Assembly: GCF_000337835.1 (NCBI RefSeq) | Contig: NZ_AOLM01000020.1 | Coordinates: 173,975-237,974 of the forward strand | Length of the DNA: 64,000 nucleotides | Direction: 5' to 3' | Source of the DNA: Haloferax sulfurifontis ATCC BAA-897 | GTDB taxonomy: Archaea > Halobacteriota > Halobacteria > Halobacteriales > Haloferacaceae | Part shown: piece by piece, positions 52,114 to 61,263 of the stretch | Layout of the letters: every line of letters begins with the position of its first letter | Position numbering within the stretch: the stretch's first letter is position 1 | The notes under the pieces: model-generated | The model's database searches: none | What the model saw: only the letters and a program-made list of their open reading frames with translations | Told to the model about the DNA's origin: nothing | Position numbers and translations under genes: made by a program

Positions 52114-52806
52114 TCAGCGCGTCGCCCGCTTCCACGCCTTGAGGTCCGCGACGTCGCCGTCGAACTCGGCGGGGTCGGCGTCGGTCGCCGCCCAGACGAA
52201 CAGGCCGGCCACGTCGTCGGGGTCGCGGCCCTGTCCGCCGGTGAGGTCGGTGGCGACGAGGCCGGGGTCGACGACCGTCACGGTTCGGTCGCAGTCGGCG
52301 GCGAACTGCCGAACGAGCGCCTCGGCGGCCGCCTTCGAGACGGCGTACGCGCCCATCCCCGGCTTCGCCTCGCGGGCGACGGAGCCGGAGGGGACGAGGA
52401 TTCGCCCGTCGTCGGCCATGTGCGGGAGCGCCTCTTTGACCGCCGCGAAGACGCCGCGGACGTTGGTTCGGAGGGTGTCGTCGAACGCCGCGTAGGACTC
52501 CTCGGGCGCGGGCATCTCGCCGGGCGTCCCGTGGGCGACGGCGGCGTTGGCGACGACCACGTCGATTCGCCCGCCGGCGCGGGCCGCCGTCTCCATCAGG
52601 CGCTCCATGTCGAGTTCGTCGCGCACGTCGGCGCGGACGGCGCTGGCGGTCCCGCCGTCGCTCTCGATGTCGTCGACGACCGACTGGAGGGCGTCGGCGT
52701 CGCGAGCGCAGGCGACGACCGTCGCGCCGGCGCGACCGAGGGCGCGCGCGACCGCCGCGCCGATTCCCGAACTCGCACCCGTGACCACCACGGTGGTGTC
52801 GTTCAT
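52114..52806 (-). CDS. Short-chain dehydrogenase/reductase
   Basis: The 230-residue SDR has the NAD(P) motif VTGASSGIGAAVARAL near the N-terminus, NAAVAHG, the catalytic Ser in LVPSGSVA and the Y-x-x-x-K in GAYAVSKAAAEAL. The C-terminus is slightly short for the family. The substrate is unknown. It stands divergently from the carotenoid genes and overlaps the upstream region of the ZIP gene on the same strand. Confidence 0.9.
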   Translation of the reverse strand: MNDTTVVVTGASSGIGAAVARALGRAGATVVACARDADALQSVVDDIESDGGTASAVRADVRDELDMERLMETAARAGGRIDVVVANAAVAHGTPGEMPAPEESYAAFDDTLRTNVRGVFAAVKEALPHMADDGRILVPSGSVAREAKPGMGAYAVSKAAAEALVRQFAADCDRTVTVVDPGLVATDLTGGQGRDPDDVAGLFVWAATDADPAEFDGDVADLKAWKRATR

Positions 52807-52869
52807 GCGGGGCCGTAAGGAGGGACCGAGCCTAAAGCTACCCCCCGACGGCGGTCGATTCGGTCAGTC

Positions 52870-52879
52870 GATTTATGTC
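52870..52879 (+). promoter_or_regulatory. TATA box of the carotenoid operon
   Basis: gatttatgtc lies about 27 bp before the ATG at 52902, so the bacterioruberin operon is probably transcribed as a leaderless or near-leaderless mRNA. Confidence 0.55.
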
Positions 52880-52901
52880 CTCTACGTCCTTACGAACGGA
52901 C

Positions 52902-54404
52902 ATGAATTCTGTCTCGGCTCTCGACTCTCTCGCCGGGGAGTCCGTCGTCGTCATCGGCGGCGGGTTCGGCGGCCTCTCGACGGCGTGCTATCTCGCCGAC
53001 GCCGGCGCCGACGTGACGCTGTTGGAGAAGAACGAACAGCTCGGCGGCCGAGCCAGCACGCTCGAACGCGACGGCTTCCGGTTCGACATGGGGCCGTCGT
53101 GGTATCTCATGCCCGACGTGTTCGAGCGATTCTTCGCCTACTTCGGCAAGCGGCCCGAGGACTACTACGGGCTGACCCGACTCGACCCGCACTACCGCAT
53201 CTTCTTCAAGGACGGCGACCGCGTCGATATGCTCCCCGACCTCGCGGCCAACAAGGCCACCTTCGAGTCGTACGAACCCGGCGCGGGCGACAGGCTCGAC
53301 GACTACCTCCGGAAGGCCGAGCGGAACTACCGCATCGGGATGGAACACTTCGTCTACACCGACCGCCCGGACCTCACCGACTACATCGACCTCGACGTGT
53401 TCCGGTACTCGTGGGGGCTGTCGCTCGTCGGCTCGATGCAGGACCACGTCGAGAACTACTTCGACCACCCGAAGCTCCAGCAGATAATGCAGTACACGCT
53501 GGTGTTCCTCGGCGGCGCGCCGAACAACACCCCGGCGCTCTACAACCTGATGAGCCACGTGGACTTCAACATGGGCGTCTACTACCCCGACGGCGGTCTC
53601 GCGGGCGTCGTCGACGCCATCGTCGACCTCGCCGAGGAGTTGGGCGTCGAGTTCCACACCGACTCCCCCGTGGCCGAAATCGCGGGTCGCCGCGGCGGGT
53701 TCGCCGTCCGCACCGAAGACGGCCGCGAGTTCCTCTGCGACCAGGTCGTCTCCGACGCCGACTACGCCCACACCGAACAGGAGCTCCTCCCCGAGAAGAA
53801 GCGCCAGTACGACGCCGACTACTGGGATTCTCGGACCTACGCCCCCTCGGCGTTCCTGCTCTACCTCGGCGTCGAGGGCGACGTGGACGAACTCGCCCAC
53901 CACACGCTCGTGTTACCCACCGACTGGGACGACCACTTCGAGACGATATTCGACGACCCCGCGTGGCCCGACGACCCCGCGTACTACCTCTGTGTCCCCT
54001 CGGAGACCGACGACTCGGTCGCGCCGGAGGGCCACAGCAATCTCTTCGCGCTCGTCCCCATCGCGGCCGGACTGGAGGACACGCCCGAACAGCGCGAGCG
54101 CTACCGTGACCTCGTCCTCGACGACATCGCCGAGAACACCGGCGTCGACCTGCGCGACAGAATCGTCGTCGAGGAGTCGTTCTGCGTGAACGACTTCAAG
54201 GAGCGATACAACAGCACGCAGGGCACCGCGCTCGGGCTCGCGCACACGCTGTTCCAGACGGCGCTCCTCCGCCCGCCGCACGGCTCCGACGCGGTCGACG
54301 GCCTCTACTTCACCGGCTCGTTCACCACGCCGGGCATCGGCGTCCCGATGTGTCTCATCAGCGGCCAGCTCACCGCCGAGGAGATGGCCGACGACGCGAG
54401 GTAA
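52902..54404 (+). CDS. crtD: Carotenoid 3,4-desaturase (phytoene desaturase family)
   Basis: The 500-residue flavoprotein has the FAD motif VVIGGGFGGLSTACYLADAG near residue 16, GGRASTLERDGFRFDMGPSW, and the C-terminal segment GLYFTGSFTTPGIGVPMCLI of CrtI-type desaturases. It is followed by lyeJ and cruF, which is the order of the known haloarchaeal bacterioruberin cluster. This makes CrtD, which desaturates C-3,4 during bacterioruberin synthesis, the best call. A phytoene desaturase role cannot be excluded. The start at 52902 fits the TATA box. Confidence 0.88.
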   Translation: MNSVSALDSLAGESVVVIGGGFGGLSTACYLADAGADVTLLEKNEQLGGRASTLERDGFRFDMGPSWYLMPDVFERFFAYFGKRPEDYYGLTRLDPHYRIFFKDGDRVDMLPDLAANKATFESYEPGAGDRLDDYLRKAERNYRIGMEHFVYTDRPDLTDYIDLDVFRYSWGLSLVGSMQDHVENYFDHPKLQQIMQYTLVFLGGAPNNTPALYNLMSHVDFNMGVYYPDGGLAGVVDAIVDLAEELGVEFHTDSPVAEIAGRRGGFAVRTEDGREFLCDQVVSDADYAHTEQELLPEKKRQYDADYWDSRTYAPSAFLLYLGVEGDVDELAHHTLVLPTDWDDHFETIFDDPAWPDDPAYYLCVPSETDDSVAPEGHSNLFALVPIAAGLEDTPEQRERYRDLVLDDIAENTGVDLRDRIVVEESFCVNDFKERYNSTQGTALGLAHTLFQTALLRPPHGSDAVDGLYFTGSFTTPGIGVPMCLISGQLTAEEMADDAR

Positions 54405-54411
54405 GACCGAG

Positions 54412-55290
54412 ATGGCCGCACAGACCGAGGCCGGAGAGGGTGGAGACGGCGGTCTGCGTGACCGCCTCGTCTACCTCGCGGTCCTCTCACGCCCCCGATT
54501 CTGGCTCTACCTCGCCGGGCCCGTCGTCGTCGGCGTCGCGGCCGCCGCGAGCGCCCCGGCCGACCTGTTCGGCCTCGAACCCCTCGCCCTGTTCGCGTAC
54601 TTCCTCGTCCCCGCGAACGTCTTTCTGTACGGCGTCAACGACGTGTTCGACGCCGACGTGGACGCGGCGAACCCGAAGAAAGACGACCGCGAGGCCCGGT
54701 GGCGCGGCGACCCAGTAAACACCGCCGTCGTCGCCGCGAGCGGCCTGCTCGGCGTCGGCCTGTTCGCCCTCGTCCCGCGGGTCGCGTGGCCGTGGCTCGC
54801 CGCGCACTTCTTCCTCGCCGTCGAGTACAGCGCCCCGCCGCTTCGGTTCAAGACGACGCCGCTTCTCGACTCTGTGTCGAACGGGCTGTACGTCCTGCCG
54901 GGCGTCGCCGCCTACGCGGCCGTCTCGGGGTCGAACCCGCCGATGCTCGCTGTCGCGGGCGCGTGGCTCTGGACGATGGGGATGCACACGTTCTCCGCGA
55001 TTCCCGACATCGAACCCGACCGCGAGGCCGGCATTCGGACGACCGCGACGGCCCTCGGCGAGCGCCGGACCTACTGGTACTGCGCCGCGACGTGGGCGCT
55101 CGCCGCCGTCGCCTTCGCCGCGGTCGACCTCCGACTCGGCGCGCTGTTGGCGGCCTATCCGGTCGTCGTCCTCGGCGTCGTCGCCGCCGGCGTCGACGTG
55201 GACCGGGCGTACTGGTGGTACCCCGTCATCAACACCGTCGTCGGCATGCTCATCACCCTCGGGGCGCTCTGGAGGCTCGTCTATGGGTGA
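54412..55290 (+). CDS. lyeJ: Lycopene elongase/1,2-hydratase (UbiA family)
   Basis: A 292-residue membrane prenyltransferase with eight or nine helices and two Asp-rich motifs, NDVFDADVDAANPKK and IPDIEPDREAGIRTTATALG, that bind the prenyl diphosphate through magnesium. LyeJ adds C5 units to lycopene and hydrates it to give dihydroisopentenyldehydrorhodopin, the path to bacterioruberin. It lies 7 bp after crtD and 24 bp before cruF. Confidence 0.9.
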   Translation: MAAQTEAGEGGDGGLRDRLVYLAVLSRPRFWLYLAGPVVVGVAAAASAPADLFGLEPLALFAYFLVPANVFLYGVNDVFDADVDAANPKKDDREARWRGDPVNTAVVAASGLLGVGLFALVPRVAWPWLAAHFFLAVEYSAPPLRFKTTPLLDSVSNGLYVLPGVAAYAAVSGSNPPMLAVAGAWLWTMGMHTFSAIPDIEPDREAGIRTTATALGERRTYWYCAATWALAAVAFAAVDLRLGALLAAYPVVVLGVVAAGVDVDRAYWWYPVINTVVGMLITLGALWRLVYG

Positions 55291-55314
55291 ACGCGAGTCC
55301 CCGGAGGTGCGCCC

Positions 55315-56196
55315 GTGAGCGTGAGCGACCTGCGAGCGCGCCTGCCGTCCACACGGGACGACGCCGAGGACGCGCTCGACCGACTCGTGCGCGACAACCG
55401 CTTTACCATCTCGGTGTTCTTCCCGCTGAACGGTGCGGTGCTCCTCGTCGCCAGCGCGATGGGGTGGCTCCCCGACCCGCTGGCGTTCAACGCGTTTCTC
55501 ATCCTCCTCGGGACGCTCGTGATGCGCTCGCCGCTCATCGTGGGCGTCCTCCCGCTCGTGACCCGGCGGGCCGCCCTCGGCGTCGGCGCGCTCACCGCGT
55601 ACGCCTACGCCATCGAGTACACCGGCGTCACCACGGGCTGGCCGTACGGCTGGTTCCACTACGGCGTCGACCTCGGACCGACGGTCGCCGGGGTTCCCGT
55701 CGGGCTACCGGTGTTTTTCATCCCGCTCGTGATGAACGCCTACCTGCTGTGTCTGCTCCTGTTGGGCGACCGCGCCCGCAACGGGGCCGTCCGCCTCGGC
55801 GTCGTCATCGCGGCCGTCCTCGCCATGGACGTGGTGCTCGACCCCGGCGCGGTCGCGCTCGGCTTCTGGGAGTACTACCGCCTCGCCGACGACGCGCGCC
55901 TGTTCTACGGCGTCCCGCTTTCGAACTACGCCGGCTGGGTCGTCAGCGCGACCGTCGCCGTCGTCGCGCTCGACTGGTCGTTCGACCGCGAGGCGCTTCT
56001 CGCCCGCCTCGACCGCACGGAGTTCATGCTCGACGACCTCGTGAGCTTCGTCATCCTCTGGGGCGGCATCAACGCGTGGTTCGGCAACTGGATTCCCGTC
56101 GCGGTCGCGGCGCTGTTCGGCGTCGGACTGCTCAAGACGGACCGGTTCGACTCGCGGCTCCTGCGGCTTCCGCGGCGGTTGCCGTGGCGGTCCTGA
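55315..56196 (+). CDS. cruF: Bisanhydrobacterioruberin hydratase (CruF family)
   Basis: A 293-residue membrane protein with about seven helices. It has VFFPLNGAVLLVASAMGWLP, YTGVTTGWPYGWFHYGVDLG and MDVVLDPGAVALGFWEYYRL, all typical of CruF/carotenoid 1,2-hydratases of the DUF422 type. It starts with GTG, preceded at 7 nt by GGAGGTG, an almost perfect Shine-Dalgarno. It would complete the operon by hydrating the last two ends to give bacterioruberin. Confidence 0.88.
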   Translation: MSVSDLRARLPSTRDDAEDALDRLVRDNRFTISVFFPLNGAVLLVASAMGWLPDPLAFNAFLILLGTLVMRSPLIVGVLPLVTRRAALGVGALTAYAYAIEYTGVTTGWPYGWFHYGVDLGPTVAGVPVGLPVFFIPLVMNAYLLCLLLLGDRARNGAVRLGVVIAAVLAMDVVLDPGAVALGFWEYYRLADDARLFYGVPLSNYAGWVVSATVAVVALDWSFDREALLARLDRTEFMLDDLVSFVILWGGINAWFGNWIPVAVAALFGVGLLKTDRFDSRLLRLPRRLPWRS

Positions 56197-56222
56197 GCGT
56201 CGGTGTGCTCCAGCGTCAGTTC

Positions 56223-57170
56223 TCAGTCCGACTCGACGCCGCGACGCCGGCCCCGGTAGGCCGCGCCGAGTCGCTCCCACTTGAGCAGACCGAAGCCGAG
56301 GAGGACGAGCCCGAAGCCGAGGAGCGTGGCCGCGGTCACGGGCTCCGCGAACAGGAGCCAACTGTACACCGCCCCGAAGCCGGCGATGGCGTAGGTGACG
56401 AGGTTGAGTTCGACCGAGCCGAGGCGCGGGAGAAGCGAGAAGTACAGCAGGTAACAGACCGCGCTCGCAAAGACGCCGAGGTAGACGAGGCCCGCGAGGC
56501 CCGCGAGCGACACGTCGACCACCGCCAGCGATTCGGTCGGGCTCGCGGCGCTGGCGAGGTGGGTCGCGGCGGCCCCGACGACCATCGCCCACGCGGTCTG
56601 GGCGGCGAACGGCATCTCGGCGTCGATTCGCTGAGTGAGCACGCCGCCGAGCGCGAAGGAGGCCGCGGCGAGCACCAGTATCGCCTGCCCCGCGGCGTTC
56701 GCACCGAGGAGGTTCGACGGCTCCGGGTCGGTGATGACGACCAACCCGAGGAAGCCGACGGCGACGCCGAGGAGTTCGACCGGGCCGAACCGCTCGTCGG
56801 GGAGAAGCGGCTTCGCGAAGCCGACGGTCAGTATCGGAATCAGCCCCGCGAGCACCGACGCGACCGCGCTCGGGACGGTCTGCTGGCCGACGTTCTGGAG
56901 GACGCTGTAGCCCGCGAGCGACAGGAGGCCGGCCAGGGCGACGACCGTCCAGTCGCGGCTCGTTCGGGGTCGCCAGTAGTCGGTTCGCCACCCCGCGTAC
57001 AGCAACAGGAGCGCCGCCCCGATGTCGAGCCGGAGCGCGGCGTACAGAATCGGCGGGAACGACCCCAGACCGAGCGTCACCGCGGGGTAGGTCCCGCCCC
57101 ACAGCGCGGCCAAGAGGACGAACAGGGCGGCGGTCCGATACCGACCGGCGAGGGACGACTCACCGACCAT
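56223..57170 (-). CDS. EamA/DMT-family transporter
   Basis: The 315-residue protein has ten hydrophobic helices in two EamA repeats (first repeat FVLLAALWGGTYPAVTLGLG, second repeat beginning near GQAILVLAAASFALGGVLTQ). DMT transporters export small metabolites or amino acids. The substrate is unknown. The C-terminal tail is basic (AYRGRRRGVESD). It converges with the carotenoid operon with a 26-bp gap. Confidence 0.87.
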   Translation of the reverse strand: MVGESSLAGRYRTAALFVLLAALWGGTYPAVTLGLGSFPPILYAALRLDIGAALLLLYAGWRTDYWRPRTSRDWTVVALAGLLSLAGYSVLQNVGQQTVPSAVASVLAGLIPILTVGFAKPLLPDERFGPVELLGVAVGFLGLVVITDPEPSNLLGANAAGQAILVLAAASFALGGVLTQRIDAEMPFAAQTAWAMVVGAAATHLASAASPTESLAVVDVSLAGLAGLVYLGVFASAVCYLLYFSLLPRLGSVELNLVTYAIAGFGAVYSWLLFAEPVTAATLLGFGLVLLGFGLLKWERLGAAYRGRRRGVESD

Positions 57171-57341
57171 GGTGGAGCGTCAGCCCGCGAGAGGGAGGCG
57201 TGTCGTCGTCGATTGCGATAGTTCGGGGCGATGCCTCGGGTGCGAACCTCGTCCGGTCGCCGGTCGAACGCGACGCGTCGGCGCGTACGCTCATCACCGA
57301 AACCGACGCCTGCGACCTCGGAGAACCTGCGGGTTAGTATG

Positions 57342-58076
57342 CTAACGTTCGTCGCCGCCGCCCGCGTTCGGCCGGTCGGTGTCGAGGCCGGCGAGCGCCG
57401 AGACGGCGGCTCCGAGGAGCTTCCGCTCCGCGCGGCGGAGCGTCTTCGAGATGGCCACGTCGGAGACGCCGCACCGCTCGCCGAGGGAGGCGAGCGACTC
57501 GTTTCGCGGCGTCTCGTAGTAGCCGTGTTCGACCGCGGTCCGGAGCACCCGGGCCTCCGTTTCGGTGAGACGCTCACAGCCGTCGAGGAGCGTCGCCGCC
57601 TCGTGGAAGTGCCGGAAGACGTCGGGCGCGACCGAGTCGTCGAGCGGCGTCTGCTCGACGACGGTGAGTTCGTAGCGGCGGTCGAGCGAGTCGAGTGTCG
57701 CGGCCGCGGCGTGAGGGTCGGCGAACCCGAGGTGCCACCGCTCCCAGCCGTCTCTGTCGCGGAAGGGCGCGATGACCGCGCCGCCGTGGGCGAGGACCGT
57801 TTCGATGGCGACGGTCTCTTCGAGCACCACGTGAGCGGTCGCGTGCGAGCCGCGCTTCCGCTTCAGTTCGAAATAGCTGACGCCGTCGGCGTCTCTGAGC
57901 GCTCGAATGCCGGCTTCCAACTGCGAGCGCCCCGGCGACGAGGCCTCGACCCAGAGGTCGCACCGACCCGTCTCGGGCGAGAGATTCCAGTACGGCGTGG
58001 TAAGCGTCACGTCGTGCGCGGCGGTCACCCGTCCCAGCGGACAGTTTAACCGGGTGTCGAGGGTGACGCGATGCAT
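57342..58076 (-). CDS. Bat-like HTH_10 transcription regulator
   Basis: A 244-residue protein with an N-terminal sensor-like alpha/beta part and, at residues 185-230, the HTH_10 segment of bacterioopsin-activator-type regulators (LTETEARVLRTAVEHGYYET, PRNESLASLGERCGVSDVAI, SKTLRRAERKLLG). The start at 58076 fits a TATA-like CGTTTACT about 27 bp upstream. It lies next to crtB and may control carotenoid genes. This is suggested by the neighbourhood only. Confidence 0.83.
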   Translation of the reverse strand: MHRVTLDTRLNCPLGRVTAAHDVTLTTPYWNLSPETGRCDLWVEASSPGRSQLEAGIRALRDADGVSYFELKRKRGSHATAHVVLEETVAIETVLAHGGAVIAPFRDRDGWERWHLGFADPHAAAATLDSLDRRYELTVVEQTPLDDSVAPDVFRHFHEAATLLDGCERLTETEARVLRTAVEHGYYETPRNESLASLGERCGVSDVAISKTLRRAERKLLGAAVSALAGLDTDRPNAGGGDER

Positions 58077-58131
58077 GCGGTAGGCTCCGCCGGCCACTCA
58101 GTAAACGGTTTCGCGGAAAACCCCGCGTCGC

Positions 58132-59151
58132 TCAGTCCGACCCCCAGCGGCTCAGCGACCGGAGCCACCCGGAGACGCGTCCACTGCGCCGCGAGCGGCC
58201 GACCGGCGTCGAACCGGGGCCGAACTCCGCGTCGAGTTCCTCGTCGTCGGGGTAGGGAACGACGCTGACGGCCTTGAACACGGCCACGGGGTCGCGCCAG
58301 ACGGCCCAGTACGCCGCGGTCTTCGCGAGGAGCGCGAGCTTCCGCCCGAGGCCGAGTTCGGGCGTCGCCGTGAGGGTGTCGTAGTCGAGCTTTCGAATCG
58401 ACCGGTGGTGGTCGGCGTACAGCACCGCCGAGAGCAACACCGGGAACTGGCAGTCCGCCGGGAGATACTCGATGCCGGCGACGCCGTCGCGGTACAGCGA
58501 CTCCGTTCGGCGGAGTTCGTCGCGCATCACGTCGGCGACGCGCTCGTCGAACTCGAGGGCGAGAATCTGTTCGGTGTCGACGCCGTGGCGGTCCAGCGTC
58601 GTCCGCGGGAGGTAGACCCGATCGCGCTCGACCACATCTTCGCCCACGTCGCGGAGAAAGTTCGACATCTGAAACGCCTGCCCGAGCGCCGTCGCGTGCG
58701 GGAGCGCCGCCTCGGGGTCGTCGGGCCGCATGACTGCGGTCATCATTCGGCCGACCGCCGAGGCCGACCCGTCCATGTACGCCTCTAACTCCTCGTAGCT
58801 CTCGTAGCGGTCCTTCTCGATGTCCGACTCCATGGCGTCGATGAAGACGTGCACGTCGTCGGGGTCGATGCCGTAGCGCTCTCTGAGTTCGGCGAACGCC
58901 GACAGGACGGGGTCGTCGGTCTCCGCCTCGCCGAGCGCCTCGGCGCGGAGGCGCTCGAGGCGCTCGCGCTGTTTTGCCGGTGGCGCGGTCTGCTCGGCGT
59001 CGACGACCTCGTCGGCGACGCGGAAGAACGCGTACAGGACGTACGTGGCGTGTCTGACGCGCTCGGGAAGGAGCCGCGTCGCGAAGTAAAACGTCTTTCC
59101 CGTCCGCTGTTGGATGTCTTTTCCCGCCTCGACCTGTGATTCGTTGAGCAT
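58132..59151 (-). CDS. crtB: Phytoene synthase
   Basis: The 339-residue protein has the first Asp-rich motif in YAFFRVADEVVDAEQ and the second in LGQAFQMSNFLRDVGEDVVERDRVYLP, both features of squalene/phytoene synthases. It joins two GGPP into phytoene, the first step to bacterioruberin. The start MLNESQVEAGKDIQQRTGKT (ATG 59151) matches the family. An in-frame ATG at 59235 with a TATA-like TTGATTTC upstream would add 28 residues and remains possible. Confidence 0.92.
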   Translation of the reverse strand: MLNESQVEAGKDIQQRTGKTFYFATRLLPERVRHATYVLYAFFRVADEVVDAEQTAPPAKQRERLERLRAEALGEAETDDPVLSAFAELRERYGIDPDDVHVFIDAMESDIEKDRYESYEELEAYMDGSASAVGRMMTAVMRPDDPEAALPHATALGQAFQMSNFLRDVGEDVVERDRVYLPRTTLDRHGVDTEQILALEFDERVADVMRDELRRTESLYRDGVAGIEYLPADCQFPVLLSAVLYADHHRSIRKLDYDTLTATPELGLGRKLALLAKTAAYWAVWRDPVAVFKAVSVVPYPDDEELDAEFGPGSTPVGRSRRSGRVSGWLRSLSRWGSD

Positions 59152-59319
59152 CGTTTCGTGTGCGTGGCCGCGTCCGTCTCGGGACCAACTGAGCTGACCG
59201 GTGAGGACGGCCGTTAGTTCGGTCGCCGCCGACATAACGCTTCGTGCCGCCGTGAAATCAACCCGCGAACCCGCCGACTTCGCGGCGGTCCCGTTTCGGG
59301 CGTCTTCTGTCAGGTTTCG

Positions 59320-59472
59320 TTACCAGAACGTGTCGCTACAGTCGTAGACGACCCCGTGTTCCGGGCAGACGTACTTGCAGTGGCGGTGGTCCATCGATGT
59401 GCCGCAGAAGGGGCAGGGTCTACCCTTCGGGGATTCGATGGCGCACGCGTTCCGTCCGGCGTCGTCGTCCAT
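59320..59472 (-). CDS. 50-residue zinc-finger protein
   Basis: A short protein beginning MDDDAGRNACAIESPKGRPC with CPFCG, then HRHCKYVCPEHG and YDCSDTFW. Six Cys and several His can form one or two zinc sites, as in other tiny haloarchaeal zinc-finger proteins. A TATA-like GGGATATGT near 59500 on the minus strand supports a leaderless start at 59472. It is too short for length-limited gene finding. Confidence 0.7.
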   Translation of the reverse strand: MDDDAGRNACAIESPKGRPCPFCGTSMDHRHCKYVCPEHGVVYDCSDTFW

Positions 59473-59708
59473 ACGAGTTTTCGTAGGACGCGACCGACAT
59501 ATCCCTTACTGCCGTCGGCGGGGTCCTCAGTCGGCTCGCCTCGTTCGGCCCAGTGGCGAGGTGGACTCGGCACGTCCGAACTCGACCCGGATTTGGTACG
59601 GAACTGGAACAACGCTCATGTGCGGTCGTCGCCGAGTCGAACTCGTCGCGTCGAACGGCACCCGCGAGAATAATACCGCGCTCGACCAATCAGTCAAACG
59701 AACAGTCG

Positions 59709-59984
59709 ATGGAGAAGGCGCTCTGGTATCTGCTCACGGCGACCCGCGGCGGCGAGAACCGCGTCCGCATCATCCGCGTCCTCTCGGAGCGCCCGCAGAA
59801 CGCGAACCGCCTCGCCGACGAACTCGACGTGGGCTACAAGACCGTCAGACACCACCTCGACGCCCTCGAATCCCACGGGGTCGTCGAGGCCGGCGGCGAC
59901 AAGTACGGGCGACTGTACTTCCTCACAGACCAGTTCGAACGGTACCGCGACACCTTCGAAGAAATCGCGACACACCTCGATTGA
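59709..59984 (+). CDS. ArsR-type winged-helix regulator
   Basis: The 91-residue protein has a winged helix throughout: RVRIIRVLSERPQNANRLAD, ELDVGYKTVRHHLDALESHG, VVEAGGDKYGRLYFLT. The start at 59709 was chosen because a TATA-like GAATAATACC near 59670 precedes it and the upstream frame looks like shadow. It is followed 1 bp later by a small membrane protein, a pair seen often in haloarchaea. Confidence 0.85.
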   Translation: MEKALWYLLTATRGGENRVRIIRVLSERPQNANRLADELDVGYKTVRHHLDALESHGVVEAGGDKYGRLYFLTDQFERYRDTFEEIATHLD

Positions 59985-59985
59985 T

Positions 59986-60282
59986 ATGGCAATGGACACC
60001 CAAATCATGGCGGCGAGCGCCCTCTCGGGCGTGAATATCGTCTTCCTCGCGGCGCTAACCGCCGTGTGGATTCGCAACTACCGGACGTTCCGCACCTCAC
60101 TCGTCCTCGGCCTGCTCGCGTTCGCCGTCGTCATGCTCGTCGAGAACGCCGTCGCGCTCTACTTCTTTGTCACGATGCAGAGCCTCTACTCCGGCGACCC
60201 CCACGTCCAGCAGGCCGTGTTGGTCCTCCGCGGCCTCCAACTCGTCGCGCTGGCGTTCCTGACCTACGTGACGGTCCGGTGA
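59986..60282 (+). CDS. DUF7521-like three-helix membrane protein
   Basis: A 98-residue protein with three helices (GVNIVFLAALTAVWI, LVLGLLAFAVVMLVENAVAL, LRGLQLVALAFLTYVTV). It is encoded directly after an ArsR-type regulator, an arrangement typical of this haloarchaeal membrane family. It may pass a membrane signal to the regulator or be its target. The function is unknown. Confidence 0.75.
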   Translation: MAMDTQIMAASALSGVNIVFLAALTAVWIRNYRTFRTSLVLGLLAFAVVMLVENAVALYFFVTMQSLYSGDPHVQQAVLVLRGLQLVALAFLTYVTVR

Positions 60283-60447
60283 GCGTTCCGGCGGTGTCGC
60301 ACGCGCCGGACCCGTCCCGCTCGCACCCCGCCCGAATTTGGTACTGACTCGACCCCGATTCGTCACGGAGTCGCCCCGAATCTCGAAAAATCGCCTTTAG
60401 CCCGCCTCGCGTCCTCGTTCTCGTGGCTCCGACCACACGTGAGACCA

Positions 60448-61263
60448 ATGACTGAGACGACGACTGAGGCGACGACGAACCTGACGACACCGACGACGAG
60501 ACGAACCGTCCTCGGACTGACCGGCGCGGGCGTGCTGACTGCCCTCGCCGGCTGTCTGGGGAGCGCGAGCCTTCCGGGCCAATCGGCCGGAAACGGGACC
60601 AACGGGAACGACCAGTCGGCGAGGACCTACCGCGTGACGGTGGCGAACCTGACGACCGGACAGCCGTTCACCCCGCCGGCGGTGGTCGCCCACCGCGCCG
60701 GCGTGGAACTGTTCGCCGTCGGCGACCCGGCGAGCGACGCCATCAGGGAACTCGCCGAGAACGGGAACCTCGGCCCGCTCGGCGAACTGGCCGAGGAGAG
60801 CGATGACGTTCGGGGCGTCACGGTCGCCGACGCGCCGCTCGTCCCCGAAGAGCTTCCGGCGAGCGAGACGTTCCCCGCGGCCGCGACGCTCGAACTGGAG
60901 ACCGACGCCAGCGGCGCGTACCTCTCGTTCGTCAGCATGCTCATCGGCACGAACGACGGCTTCGCCGGCCTCGACACCGTCCCGCTCCCCGAGCGGGTCA
61001 ACGAGTCGCGGTCGTACTTCGCGGCCAGCTACGACGCCGGAACCGAAGTCAACACCGAGGCGTACGCCGACATGGTCCCCCCTGCACAGGCCCTCTACGG
61101 CATCGACTCCGGCACCGAGGGGACCGGCGCGAGCGACCCGGACCTCGCCGAGGGAGGAGTCGTCACTCCCCACGCCGGCATCGTCGGCGACGGCGACCTC
61201 GACCCCGCGGTTTACGGCTGGGACGACCCCGTCGCGCTGGTTCAGGTCGAGCGACTCGACTGA
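60448..61263 (+). CDS. Tat lipoprotein with spondin domain
   Basis: The 271-residue protein has a Tat-type signal (TRRTVLGLTGAGVLTALAGC) with lipobox LAGC. A Gly/Asn/Ser linker follows, and then a spondin domain (TYRVTVANLTTGQPFTPPAV, then VVAHRAGVELFAVGDPASDA). The Tat motif reads TRRTVLG. Spondin domains in prokaryotic surface proteins have an unknown role. The start at 60448 was chosen over 60439, as it gives a standard signal peptide. Confidence 0.83.
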   Translation: MTETTTEATTNLTTPTTRRTVLGLTGAGVLTALAGCLGSASLPGQSAGNGTNGNDQSARTYRVTVANLTTGQPFTPPAVVAHRAGVELFAVGDPASDAIRELAENGNLGPLGELAEESDDVRGVTVADAPLVPEELPASETFPAAATLELETDASGAYLSFVSMLIGTNDGFAGLDTVPLPERVNESRSYFAASYDAGTEVNTEAYADMVPPAQALYGIDSGTEGTGASDPDLAEGGVVTPHAGIVGDGDLDPAVYGWDDPVALVQVERLD

